From Alicyclobacillus pomorum DSM 14955 (GTDB lineage: Bacteria > Bacillota > Bacilli > Alicyclobacillales > Alicyclobacillaceae), in contig NZ_AXAR01000002.1 of NCBI RefSeq assembly GCF_000472905.1, positions 1-64,000 on the forward strand: a stretch of 64,000 bases of DNA, given 5' to 3'. The position numbers and the translations under genes are program-made. This document shows, one piece after another, positions 50,723-59,440 of this stretch. The notes beneath the pieces are model-generated. The model saw only the letters and a program-made list of their open reading frames with translations. It was not told the DNA's origin and made no database searches. Within the stretch, counting starts at the first letter, position 1. Each line of letters starts with the position of its first letter.

Positions 50723-51688
50723 ATGTCAGTGTATTTGGGTGTAGACGCAGGAGGTACAAAGACGCAGACATTTCTGGTGAACACTGAGGCGAAGCGCGCG
50801 GTTTCGATTGTGGGCGAATCGGCCAACCCAGGCACTGTGGGCTGGGCCACGGCCCGAGACACCGTTCTCCAGCTGATTTTCCAGACTCTACAGGCCGCTG
50901 GTGCATCTCCCGAACAGCTGAGTGGACTCTCCATCGGCATGGCCGGCATCGACAGGCCGCAACAGGTGGAGCGCATGACGCAGGAGCTGTCCTCCCACCT
51001 CCCGGCCGGATTGAACATGGAGGTGGTCAACGATGCACTCCCCGCCTTGACAGCCGGGACGAGAGGTGCCTCCGGGGTGGTGCTCATTGCTGGAACCGGA
51101 TCTATTGCGGTGGGCGAAGACACAGAAGGCCATATGGTCCGGTCTGGAGGATTTGGAAACTTAATCGGCGACGAAGGCAGCGGATGTGACATCGGACGCC
51201 GCGGTCTCATGGCCGCTGTGCAAGCTGCAGAAGGGCGCGGACCGCAAACGCAACTCTGGGAACGCGCTGCGGACTTCTTCCAAGTGTCGCAACCTGGCGA
51301 TATCATTCCACAGATCTATGAATCCAACAACCCTGTCGGCACCGTCGCCTCCTTCGCCCGCGAAGTCATCGCGCTCGGCGACGTCGACGAGGTGGCGTCC
51401 AATATTTTGTCCCAAGCCATCTCAAGTTACGTACAATTGGTGGAATCCGTGTTTTCTCGCTTCCCGGGTCCGGCAGACAATCACGTCGTGTTGGCGGGTG
51501 GACTGTTTACCCACGCAGCCATGCTGCGAGACGGCCTCATCGCGCGGTTGCCAGAGCGGCACTTTACACTGCTGGACTGCAGTGCAGCTGCTGGCGCGGC
51601 ATTGCGGGCCATGCGAAACGCAGAGGACAGAAAGAGCATGGCATTGTGGGAAGAGGTCGTGCGCCAGCAAATCCCTTCGTCGGAATAA
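50723..51688 (+). CDS. BadF/BadG-family sugar kinase, probable MurNAc/GlcNAc kinase (MurK-like)
   Basis: The 321-residue ASKHA ATPase has GVDAGGTKTQTFLV, SIGMAGIDRP, VVNDALPALTAGT, GVVLIAGTGSIAVG and GGFGNLIGDEGSG. This pattern is the GlcNAc-kinase branch of the BadF family, which includes Clostridium MurK that phosphorylates MurNAc and GlcNAc at O6. Placed after murQ, it supplies MurNAc-6-phosphate in a system without the PTS carrier MurP. GAGGGGCG precedes the ATG, 52 bases after the amidase-like gene. Confidence 0.85.
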   Translation: MSVYLGVDAGGTKTQTFLVNTEAKRAVSIVGESANPGTVGWATARDTVLQLIFQTLQAAGASPEQLSGLSIGMAGIDRPQQVERMTQELSSHLPAGLNMEVVNDALPALTAGTRGASGVVLIAGTGSIAVGEDTEGHMVRSGGFGNLIGDEGSGCDIGRRGLMAAVQAAEGRGPQTQLWERAADFFQVSQPGDIIPQIYESNNPVGTVASFAREVIALGDVDEVASNILSQAISSYVQLVESVFSRFPGPADNHVVLAGGLFTHAAMLRDGLIARLPERHFTLLDCSAAAGAALRAMRNAEDRKSMALWEEVVRQQIPSSE

Positions 51689-51860
51689 TAAGTTACTATT
51701 GGCCAGCATTTTTGTCTGGCCCTCAAAATATGACACACGTTCATCCTGCATATTCCACGTTCATCCGCGAATATCGACGTATATCTACAAGCAAAGACAA
51801 AGACTTTTCTGAGATCTATACTCGGACCTAGTAGGAAAGCGTTTTCGAGGTGATGAAGGG

Positions 51861-53387
51861 ATGTTGGAAAGCCGTATTCGGCACACCGGGTTACGGTCGA
51901 GGGTTGTCACGGCCGAGGAAGCTCAGCAGTGGATTCAAGACGGCATGACCATCGGTGTGAGTGGATTCACAAAGTCTGGGGACGCGAAGGCCGTGCTGCA
52001 GGCCTTGGTAAACCGCGTTCGAGAAACTGGGGAACAGCTTTCAATCAATCTGTATTCTGGGGCTTCTTTGGGAGAAACTGACGCACTACTCGCAATGCAT
52101 CACGTGGTTGCCCGCAGGTTACCGTACCAATCGGATTCCGTGCTGAGGAAGCAGATTAATCTCGGCGGTGTCGGATATACGGATCAACACCTCAGCCACA
52201 CGGCAGAGCTCATTCGCAGCGGCTACCTCGGGGAAATTGATTTGGCCATCATTGAAGCGACCTGCATCACCGAAGATGGTGGCATTGTTCCGACGACGTC
52301 CGTCGGCAACAGTCCCATCTTTGTAGAGAAAGCGAAGCGTGTCATTGTTGAAATCAACGAGACCATCCCGGAAGCGTTCGAGGGCGTTCACGATATCTAT
52401 CAGCCGGAATCCCGGCCGAACCGCTCCCCGATTCCTATCACACAGGTTCGAGATAGAATTGGCACAACGTATATTCCATGCGATCCAGACAAAATTGTCG
52501 GCATTGTCTTCACACGACTGCAAGATACACCGTCCAACATTGTCGAGCCAGATGCAGAGACAGAGCGCATGGCCGGCTACATTTTGGACTTTTTGAGCCA
52601 CGAAGTCCGTTATGGACGTCTGCCGCAGAACTTGGCTCCACTGCAAAGCGGCGTAGGGTCTGTCTCCAACGCGGTACTCAGTGGGCTCGCCACTGCTCCT
52701 TTTGAGAACCTCGAGATTTACACGGAAGTCATGCAGGACGCAGTGTTTGAACTGTTCGACGCAGGAAAGGTCAGCTTTGCTTCTGCGTGCTCGTTCTCAC
52801 TGTCCAAAAGGATGGTTGAGCGGGTCACGTCGTCGATATCGCAATACAAAGACAAGATGATCCTCCGCCCACAGGAAATCTCAAACCATCCGGAAGTCGT
52901 GCGGCGCCTTGGCGTGATTGCGATGAACACCGCACTCGAAGTGGACATTTACGGAAATGTCAACTCGACACACGTCAGCGGGACGCGCATGATGAACGGA
53001 ATTGGTGGATCCGGCGATTTTGCGCGCAATGCCGGATTGACCATCTTTGTCACCAAGTCGGTGGCGAAAGACGGCCGGATTTCCAGCGTCGTGCCGTTTG
53101 TCACCCACGTGGATCACACGGAACACGACGTGGATGTCCTCGTCACCGAGCAAGGCATTGCTGACTTGCGTGGGCTGACACCCCGTGAACGGGCGAAGGC
53201 CATCATCCAAAATCTCGCCCATCCGTGCTATCGAGATGAATTGCTCGATTACTTCAAACGCGCGAGTGCTCGCGGTGGACACACGCCCCACCTGTTGGAG
53301 GAAGCGCTCAGCTGGCACCAACGTTTCGCCGAAACCGGAGACATGCGCAAAGCGCAACCGCAATTGGTTCATGAACACGCATTGTGA
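51861..53387 (+). CDS. Acetyl-CoA hydrolase/succinyl-CoA:acetate CoA-transferase family protein
   Basis: The 508-residue class I CoA-transferase has MTIGVSGFTKSGDAKAVLQAL, INLYSGASLGETDALLAMH, GVGSVSNAVLSGLATAPFENLEIYTEV with the probable CoA-linked Glu289, and the late VVPFVTHVDHTEHDVDVLVTEQGIADLRGLTPRERAKAII. It matches the AarC/ACH group that moves CoA between succinate or propionate and acetate. GAGGTGAT precedes the ATG. It is monocistronic, closed by the terminator at 53411, and shows no clear link to the MurNAc genes. Confidence 0.88.
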   Translation: MLESRIRHTGLRSRVVTAEEAQQWIQDGMTIGVSGFTKSGDAKAVLQALVNRVRETGEQLSINLYSGASLGETDALLAMHHVVARRLPYQSDSVLRKQINLGGVGYTDQHLSHTAELIRSGYLGEIDLAIIEATCITEDGGIVPTTSVGNSPIFVEKAKRVIVEINETIPEAFEGVHDIYQPESRPNRSPIPITQVRDRIGTTYIPCDPDKIVGIVFTRLQDTPSNIVEPDAETERMAGYILDFLSHEVRYGRLPQNLAPLQSGVGSVSNAVLSGLATAPFENLEIYTEVMQDAVFELFDAGKVSFASACSFSLSKRMVERVTSSISQYKDKMILRPQEISNHPEVVRRLGVIAMNTALEVDIYGNVNSTHVSGTRMMNGIGGSGDFARNAGLTIFVTKSVAKDGRISSVVPFVTHVDHTEHDVDVLVTEQGIADLRGLTPRERAKAIIQNLAHPCYRDELLDYFKRASARGGHTPHLLEEALSWHQRFAETGDMRKAQPQLVHEHAL

Positions 53388-53410
53388 ACTCATCTGAACC
53401 GGGTATTCTA

Positions 53411-53450
53411 AAATCCATTGCCCTACGATATCGTTAGGGCAATGGATTTG
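53411..53450 (+). terminator. Terminator of the CoA-transferase gene
   Basis: AAATCCATTGCCCT pairs perfectly with AGGGCAATGGATTT around a short loop; T-rich sequence follows. Confidence 0.88.
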
Positions 53451-53604
53451 CTTATTTACGAACATATGTTCTATAATCGTCAAGTAGGAAAAGCAAGCGT
53501 GCTCCATTCGGAATTGCATCGATGTCGAGCGGCTACGCTACAAAAACAGCAGGTCAGACAAGGTATATCGAATCCAATTGTGTGAAAAACAAAGGGGTGC
53601 CAAA

Positions 53605-54108
53605 ATGTATACCACAATCGCGGAATTTCTCGAGGAGTGGAACCAAGAAGCGACCGCTACGCAGAAGGTGTTAGACGCATTGACGGATGCGTCCCTTCAA
53701 CAACAAGTTTCGCCGAATGGTCGCACTCTGGGGAGAATTGCATGGCACATCATCACCAGTATCCCTGAACTTCTTTCCCACTTCGGATTGAAGATTGAAA
53801 TGGTGAAAGACGCAGCCACTGTTCCATCCTCAGCGAAGGAAATCGCTGAGCGCTTTCGGAAAGTCAGTGCCGACGCAGCGGAAACAGTGAAGCAGCAGTG
53901 GACCGATGAATCCCTAAAGCAAGTTCAGAATGCATTCGGAAGGGATATGTCGAATGCTGCATTCCTTGCACTGATCATCAAGCATATCATTCATCACCGT
54001 GGACAAATGACGGTTCTCATGCGCCAAGCCGGGCTAAAAGTTCCTGGAGTTTACGGGCCTGCAAGGGAAGAATGGAGTCAGATGGGGATGGAAGCGCCCA
54101 CGATTTAA
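53605..54108 (+). CDS. DinB-family protein
   Basis: The 167-residue four-helix-bundle protein has LGRIAWHIITSIPELLSHFGL with the first metal His and LALIIKHIIHHRGQMTVLMRQAG with the second pair, as in DinB/YisT-type proteins. Its exact role is unknown. AAAGGGGTG sets the ATG at 53605 rather than the earlier in-frame start at 53578. Single gene followed by a strong terminator. Confidence 0.83.
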   Translation: MYTTIAEFLEEWNQEATATQKVLDALTDASLQQQVSPNGRTLGRIAWHIITSIPELLSHFGLKIEMVKDAATVPSSAKEIAERFRKVSADAAETVKQQWTDESLKQVQNAFGRDMSNAAFLALIIKHIIHHRGQMTVLMRQAGLKVPGVYGPAREEWSQMGMEAPTI

Positions 54109-54142
54109 CCATAAGAGTCTACTTTCGAGTAGAGTGCTCAAC

Positions 54143-54180
54143 GAGCCTTAGAAGCGATTCTAAAGGCTCTTTTTTATGAG
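54143..54180 (+). terminator. Terminator of the DinB gene
   Basis: GAGCCTTAGAA and TTCTAAAGGCTC form a stem with one bulge, followed by T6. Confidence 0.88.
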
Positions 54181-54396
54181 CAAAAAGTCACCCACCCACC
54201 GCGAGTGCCTACTGTTTGTCACGCCAAGTCTAGCAGCGTCTAGAATATGACCTGAATCAAGATCATAAACAGGAGCCGTGATATTTTAATATTCTAAAAT
54301 CAGGTAGACAGGCTGGTCGTGTTGGGTTACATTGATCCCGGGCGTTTCTTACGCATTCGGTGAATACGTTACGAAAGCTGGCTAGGAGGGACGATT

Positions 54397-55773
54397 GTGC
54401 AGAACGTTGAGCCAAAAGGCGGGTTCAAGCGGGTGCTTGGGATTCGGCAAGTGTTGGCGATTGCGATTGCCGCAATCTCGCCGACAACCTCTGTCTTTCT
54501 CGTCTACCAGGATGGCCTGAAGCACGCAGGTACTGGCGTCTTTTGGGCGTTTGTGATTGGCGCGTGCATTGCCATATCCATGGCATTTTGCTACGCGGAG
54601 CTGGGTTCCCAGTACCCTGGCGCTGGTGGAGCGTACACGATTGTCCGCCGGGCCTTAGGGAAACCGATGGGGTTTGTCGCCGTCCTGCTCTTTCTGGTGT
54701 TGGGATTGGTTATCACCGCGAGTATTCTCGTATCGGCCGCGACCTATTTACATGCGCTCATCCCACAGATTCCAGCGAACTGGGCCGCCGTGGTGATGAT
54801 GCTGGTGGTCACGTGGTTTTCGTTGGAGCGAATCGGGGCGGCCAGTTGGGTTGCTGCGGTCATGCTGATTGTTGAACTGGTCGTCATTTTTGCGTTCATC
54901 ATTGTGACCTTTGTTGGAGCACAGCACCCGCTGTCATTCCTTCTTCACCCCATCGCTGCAGACAGCTCTGGTACCGTCACCGGAATCAGCTGGAGCGCAT
55001 TGCTCGCCGCTGTGGTGCCTGCACTGTTTGCTTTCAACGGCTACGACTGGCCGCTGTACTTTGCTGAAGAAACGGTAGAACCCCGGCGGGTCCTGCCACG
55101 CGCTGTGATGATTGCGGTACTCGCATCCGTGGTGATTGAAGTCCTGGCCGTCGTTTCCGCGACGCTCGCCATTCCCAACCTCTCAGACGCCATGAAGTCG
55201 GAATCCGCTCTCACCTACATCGCGCAGTCTGTTGCCGGCCACGGTGCGGCAACGGTCTTGCTCATTGGGGTCATCATCGCGATGTTTGACACGGGTTTGA
55301 GCGGCAACCTCGCCTATGCCCGAATCTACCTGGACTCTGCTCGCGACAACAGCTGGCCTGAACCCATAAACCGCTTCTTTGCGAGTATGAACCGGCATAA
55401 CGTTCCAAAATGGGGATTTGTCTTTCTCGCCATTGGGAACGCGTTGCTGTGCTACTTTTCGTCCCTGAACAGCCTCATCACGTTCACGGGCGTGATTATC
55501 GTGGTGATTTACCTGCTCATTGCCATATCTGCGATTGTCAGCCGGCTCAAGAATGCATCCGGTGAGCGCCCCTTCCGCATGCCACTCTGGCCGCTGCCGC
55601 CCATCATTGCCATCATCGGGGTGATTCTCGCACTGGCGCAACAAGACGCGGGAGATTTGCTCAAGACGGCCATTATGATTGTGGTGGGTCTGGTGTACTG
55701 GCTCGCATATCTTCGCACTCGAGCAGACCGTCGCGCCAGCCAGGTAGGAGAAGCGGAAGCGCGAGTCGAATAA
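54397..55773 (+). CDS. APC-superfamily amino acid/amine permease
   Basis: The 458-residue membrane protein has about 12 spans and the APC pattern: LAIAIAAISPTTSVFLVY, CYAELGSQYPGAGGAYTIVRRALG, ALFAFNGYDWPLYFAEETVEPRRVLPRAVM. Substrate unknown (amino acid or polyamine). It is a GTG start after AGGAGG. A terminator follows and then the broken XRE-cupin regulator gene, which may once have controlled it. Confidence 0.85.
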   Translation: MQNVEPKGGFKRVLGIRQVLAIAIAAISPTTSVFLVYQDGLKHAGTGVFWAFVIGACIAISMAFCYAELGSQYPGAGGAYTIVRRALGKPMGFVAVLLFLVLGLVITASILVSAATYLHALIPQIPANWAAVVMMLVVTWFSLERIGAASWVAAVMLIVELVVIFAFIIVTFVGAQHPLSFLLHPIAADSSGTVTGISWSALLAAVVPALFAFNGYDWPLYFAEETVEPRRVLPRAVMIAVLASVVIEVLAVVSATLAIPNLSDAMKSESALTYIAQSVAGHGAATVLLIGVIIAMFDTGLSGNLAYARIYLDSARDNSWPEPINRFFASMNRHNVPKWGFVFLAIGNALLCYFSSLNSLITFTGVIIVVIYLLIAISAIVSRLKNASGERPFRMPLWPLPPIIAIIGVILALAQQDAGDLLKTAIMIVVGLVYWLAYLRTRADRRASQVGEAEARVE

Positions 55774-55795
55774 AAGGGGTGTGCGGCACGGACAG

Positions 55796-55826
55796 GTGCG
55801 CCGCGTAAGTCTGCGGCGCACTTTTT
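55796..55826 (+). terminator. Terminator of the APC permease gene
   Basis: GTGCGCCGC pairs perfectly with GCGGCGCAC around an 8-base loop, followed by T5. Confidence 0.9.
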
Positions 55827-55925
55827 GATGAAAACATTTTCTCGCAGCGACAGCCAGATGTTGATTCCGCACGACGTCCAAGGTGTCGCTGCACGTACAG
55901 TCCCATGTCCGAAAGGAAGCATCAC

Positions 55926-56470
55926 ATGGAGTTTGACTACGCAAAGCTGCGCCAAGTTCGACAACAAAAAGGTCTCACCATCAAGGAATTGGCGGACGCT
56001 TGTGATGTCAGCCCAAGTCTCATTAGCCAGGTCGAACGGGGCAAGGTGACGCCCACGTTGACCGTGTTTTGGCGGATCTGTCAGGCACTCGACATCCCCA
56101 TGCATTACTTTTTGGACATCATCGCTCCGAAAGCATGGTCGTCCGCAAGCATCAGCGAAAAATCATCCAATTCCCGAACTCTCACGTCAAATACCAACTG
56201 CTCAGTCCGAACTTGCAGGGGCAGATTGAGTTCTTGCTCGTGGAAATTGAGCCCGGCACTGCGCATGATCCAGAAGGTATGGTGACCCACACTGGAGAAG
56301 AGTGCGGTGTGATTCTCGAAGGTGAGTTGATTGTACGGCTCGGTACCCAGGAAATTCACCTGAATGAAGGAGACAGCATTTGTTTTCCCTCGTCCACGCC
56401 GCATCGATTTGTGAACCCCGGTGACACTGTGTGCCGGTCCATCTGGGCGATGACACCGCCGAGTTTCTAG
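55926..56470 (+). pseudogene. XRE-cupin transcriptional regulator with a frameshift
   Basis: The first frame (ATG at 55926 after AAAGGAAG) encodes an XRE helix-turn-helix, LRQVRQQKGLTIKELADACDVSPSLISQVERGKVTPTLTVFWRICQALDIPMHYFLDIIA. The cupin part, SMVVRKHQRKIIQFPNSHVKYQLLSPNLQGQIEFLLVEIEPGTAHDPEGMVTHTGEECGVILEGELIVRLG...NEGDSICFPSSTPHRFVNPGD, is in the -1 frame. The shift falls within about 56124-56140. PuuR/YdcN-like regulators of this plan control amine or amino-acid genes. No slippery sequence of the usual type is present, so mutation or sequencing error is more likely than programmed shifting. Confidence 0.78.
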
Positions 56471-56514
56471 GGGTATGGCCCATCCATTGACTCACATTGT
56501 GGTTCTCACAGAGA

Positions 56515-56558
56515 AAGGCCCTGCCCATCCGAACGAGTGCTGTCGGAGGCAGGGCTTT
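56515..56558. terminator. Bidirectional terminator
   Basis: AAGGCCCTGCC and GGCAGGGCTTT form a long stem between the convergent XRE-cupin gene and the sugar operon ending at 56581. Confidence 0.7.
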
Positions 56559-56580
56559 GCTACGTGTCATTCCAATATCT

Positions 56581-57555
56581 CTACAACCGCACTGGCTTTC
56601 TCAACCTCGCAGATTCATAGGCGGCGAGTGCAACTTGCAAGGCACGTAGGCCGTCCTCTCCCGTGATGGACGGCGTACGTCCCTCTCGGACACACGAAAT
56701 AAAGTCCGCCACCAGACCCAGGTCCATCTCGTCGCCCCAGAAGTCGTGCTTCACCTTGTTGTCCAAGTCGCTGTAGACGGTCAAATGCTGGGCGAACGCA
56801 TCCACTCGCGTCACCCCCTGGGTTCCGACAATCTCTAGGGTCACATCCCCCCAGGTGGGAAACGTCTCGCTTCTGGACCAGCTCGGATCGTGAGAGGCAA
56901 TCACCCCATTCTCAAACTCCAGCATCAATAGGCCGCAGTCATCGCACGCGATGTCAGAGAAGCGGGTGTCCACTTCTGCGTACACTTCCTTGACCTCGCT
57001 GTTCAGGTACCACCGCATGATGTCAATGACGTGTACGGTGTGATCCAATACCGCTCCGCCCCCGGACAGTTCCTTCTGCACAAACCAACCGCCGGGGTTT
57101 TGCCCACGATTCGTCCCCCGCATGGCGACAATTCGCCCCAATTGTCCTTCATCAATCATCTGCTTGACGCGGCGCATCGGCGTGTTGAAGCGGACGGGGA
57201 ACGCAATCTGCAAGATGACCCCATGTTCTCGACACGCGTCAATCATCCGGTGCGCATCATCCAACGTGGTCGCGATGGGCTTCTCGCAGAGCACGTGTTT
57301 CCCTGCCTTGGCGGCATCCACGACCACATCCGCGTGCTTTGCGTTTTCTGTACAAACCACAACGGCGTCGACATCGGTTGCGAGCAATTCCCGGTAGTCA
57401 CTGTAGTACGCGCATCCGAACTGTTTGGCTGCCTCTGTCACCCGCAACGGATTGTCGTCGGCAACTGCAACCAGTTCGACGTTGTCCAACTGCTTCAGAC
57501 ACGTGGCGTAGCTGTACGCATGCATGTGGGCAAAACTGATGATGCCGACTTTCAC
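56581..57555 (-). CDS. Gfo/Idh/MocA-family oxidoreductase (sugar operon, last gene)
   Basis: The 324-residue NAD(P)-dependent enzyme has VGIISFAHMHAYSYATCLKQL as a variant Rossmann start, VLCEKPIAT with the catalytic Lys, and SGGGAVLDHTVHVIDIMRWYL. The usual GxGxxG is replaced by SFAHMHAY, seen in a subset of the family. It overlaps the stop of the upstream Gfo/Idh gene by 4 bases (ATGA). Probable role: oxidation or reduction of a keto-sugar in the operon's pathway. Confidence 0.85.
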   Translation of the reverse strand: MKVGIISFAHMHAYSYATCLKQLDNVELVAVADDNPLRVTEAAKQFGCAYYSDYRELLATDVDAVVVCTENAKHADVVVDAAKAGKHVLCEKPIATTLDDAHRMIDACREHGVILQIAFPVRFNTPMRRVKQMIDEGQLGRIVAMRGTNRGQNPGGWFVQKELSGGGAVLDHTVHVIDIMRWYLNSEVKEVYAEVDTRFSDIACDDCGLLMLEFENGVIASHDPSWSRSETFPTWGDVTLEIVGTQGVTRVDAFAQHLTVYSDLDNKVKHDFWGDEMDLGLVADFISCVREGRTPSITGEDGLRALQVALAAYESARLRKPVRL

Positions 57556-58553
57556 TGCAACCCCTCCCTCAGAAAGACAGGCTCGCCGGTTTGCACAGAT
57601 TGAAGCGCCGCCAAGCTGATTCTCAGGGCTTCATACGCGTCTTCCGCCGTGACGAGCGGCGTGTGCCCCGTGATGAGACAGTCTATGAAGTGTTCCAATT
57701 CCACCTGGTACGGGCTCTTCACGAGCGGGCTCTCCGGGACCGCGACGCCTGTCGTGCCCGACTCCGACGCTCGCAAATCCGTATGGATGGACGTCGCCTC
57801 GTCACTCGCATGCTGAATGATGCCGCCCGTGCCGGCAATTTCGAACGCTGTGCGGAATCCGCTGGGTGCGGCCCAGGTTCCTTCCACGTGGGCAATCACC
57901 CCACTCGAGAACCGCAGACTGACGAGCGCGTGATCCATTCGGTTGAACGCTTGTTTCCACAAGCTTTTTGCGTACACCCTCGCGACCTCTCCAAACGTCC
58001 AGCGCAGGAAGTCGAAGTCGTGGATGCACAGGTCTGTGATGAGGGTCCCGCTCTTGTCTGCGCTTGCATACCAATCGTTCCATGCGATAGGAAATGCGCC
58101 GCCACGAAACGTTCGGACTGTCCCCACGGGTCCGACCGCCCCCAATTGGACCAGATGATGGGCCCGCTGATACTCCGGGAAGAATCGCACCACGTGCCCA
58201 ATCAGCAGTCGAACCCCTTCGCGCGCACAAACCTCCATCATGGCGTTGGCGTCTTCCGCGGTCAGGGCGATAGGTTTTTCGCAAATCACGTGTTTCTTGG
58301 CCCGCGCGGCTTGTTCTACGTAACCTCTATGTAAGTAAGTGGGCACGCAAACATCGACGACCTGCACGTCCTCCTGTAGCAAGGCATCTTCCAACCGGAG
58401 GTAGTGCCGCGCCCCGTACCGGTCTGCCAGCGCGGTACCCACGTCTTCTCGAATGTCAACGACCGCGACCAGTCTGGCCTGTGTCATGCGTTGATATGCC
58501 TCTGCGTGCACGGTTCCCATGGTGCCCGCACCAACCACGACAACGTTTAACAT
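57552..58553 (-). CDS. Gfo/Idh/MocA-family oxidoreductase (sugar operon)
   Basis: The 333-residue enzyme has VVVGAGTMGTVHAEAYQRMTQARLVAVVDI, HVICEKPIALT with the catalytic Lys near residue 96, and GTLITDLCIHDFDFLRWTFGE. The plan matches myo-inositol/scyllo-inositol or glycoside 3-dehydrogenases. Start overlaps the TIM-barrel gene by 7 bases and its end overlaps the next Gfo/Idh gene, so the three are translationally coupled. Confidence 0.87.
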   Translation of the reverse strand: MLNVVVVGAGTMGTVHAEAYQRMTQARLVAVVDIREDVGTALADRYGARHYLRLEDALLQEDVQVVDVCVPTYLHRGYVEQAARAKKHVICEKPIALTAEDANAMMEVCAREGVRLLIGHVVRFFPEYQRAHHLVQLGAVGPVGTVRTFRGGAFPIAWNDWYASADKSGTLITDLCIHDFDFLRWTFGEVARVYAKSLWKQAFNRMDHALVSLRFSSGVIAHVEGTWAAPSGFRTAFEIAGTGGIIQHASDEATSIHTDLRASESGTTGVAVPESPLVKSPYQVELEHFIDCLITGHTPLVTAEDAYEALRISLAALQSVQTGEPVFLREGLQ

Positions 58554-59395
58554 GGAATACCGCCTCCTCTGCGAATGACGTCCAGTGCCCGGGACATCTC
58601 CGCCAGTGACTCAGACGGAAAACGGGGATTGGGTGGTATCTCCGCTGTCAGGTAACTGTCATACCCAACGTCCCGCAACGCCTTCATGACCACAGTCCAG
58701 TCGACGTCGCCATGCAGGAGTGACGTAAACCCGTGCACGTTGCCAACGTCCTGGCGAAAATCCTTCACGTGCACGCGTCGAATGAGACCTCCCAAGATGC
58801 GGATCCATTGTTCCGGAAACCCGAAAGCCAACACGTTTCCCACATCAAAGTACACCTGGAGCGCCGGGTGGTGGATTTCCTCGACAAACCGCTTCATCTC
58901 CAAGGGGCTTAACAAAAATCGATTCCAGACGTTTTCAACCGCAATCACAACGGAGTGCGCCGCCGCGTAGTCTGACAGTTCAGCGAGTGCGCTCTGCGCA
59001 CGCTCGTAGGCCGCGTCGTACGGCGTGTGTTCGTCCACCACGCCCGGTACCACCAACACCGTGTCCACCCGAAGCGCGGAAGCCACCTCTATCAGTCGCT
59101 TGCAAATGTCCAAGGCACGCCGCCGAACAGCCATGTCCGGGTCCGTGAACCGATAACGCCAAAACAGAGCGGTCGATACACTGGGCAACTCCAGTTGAAA
59201 CGACGCGGCAAGCTCCGCAATCCGAGCCAGTTCCTTGTCGCTCGTATCCAGCGTCACGATGCCGTTCTCCGTTAGGTCCAGTTCCACGCCGTCAAATCCG
59301 GCTTCCTTCGCGGTTTGAAAGACTCGCTCAACAGACCACTCGCTGGGGAAACAGCACTCGCTGGGGAAACAGTACAGATTGGCACCTTTTTTCAC
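58547..59395 (-). CDS. Sugar phosphate isomerase/epimerase-family TIM barrel
   Basis: The 282-residue AP-endonuclease-2-type TIM barrel has GFDGVELDLTENG, VVPGVVDEHTPY, VIAVENVWNRFLLS, VYFDVGNVLAFG and RRVHVKDFRQDVG, carrying the usual Glu-Asp-His-Glu metal ligands. Relatives are isomerases, epimerases, dehydratases (IolE) and keto-glycoside lyases. The N-terminus holds a 6-residue tandem duplication, CFPSEC-CFPSEW, made by an 18-base repeat at 59337-59372. It lies between a ROK kinase gene and two Gfo/Idh genes. Confidence 0.83.
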   Translation of the reverse strand: MKKGANLYCFPSECCFPSEWSVERVFQTAKEAGFDGVELDLTENGIVTLDTSDKELARIAELAASFQLELPSVSTALFWRYRFTDPDMAVRRRALDICKRLIEVASALRVDTVLVVPGVVDEHTPYDAAYERAQSALAELSDYAAAHSVVIAVENVWNRFLLSPLEMKRFVEEIHHPALQVYFDVGNVLAFGFPEQWIRILGGLIRRVHVKDFRQDVGNVHGFTSLLHGDVDWTVVMKALRDVGYDSYLTAEIPPNPRFPSESLAEMSRALDVIRRGGGIPC

Positions 59396-59440
59396 AAACT
59401 CAGTCTCCTTCCCCCGCCGATACTGCGTCTTGGATGGCGT

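Noticed and set aside
56100-56150. Programmed -1 frameshift in the XRE-cupin gene
   Set aside because: No X-XXY-YYZ heptamer or downstream stimulatory stem was recognised; mutation or sequencing error is simpler.
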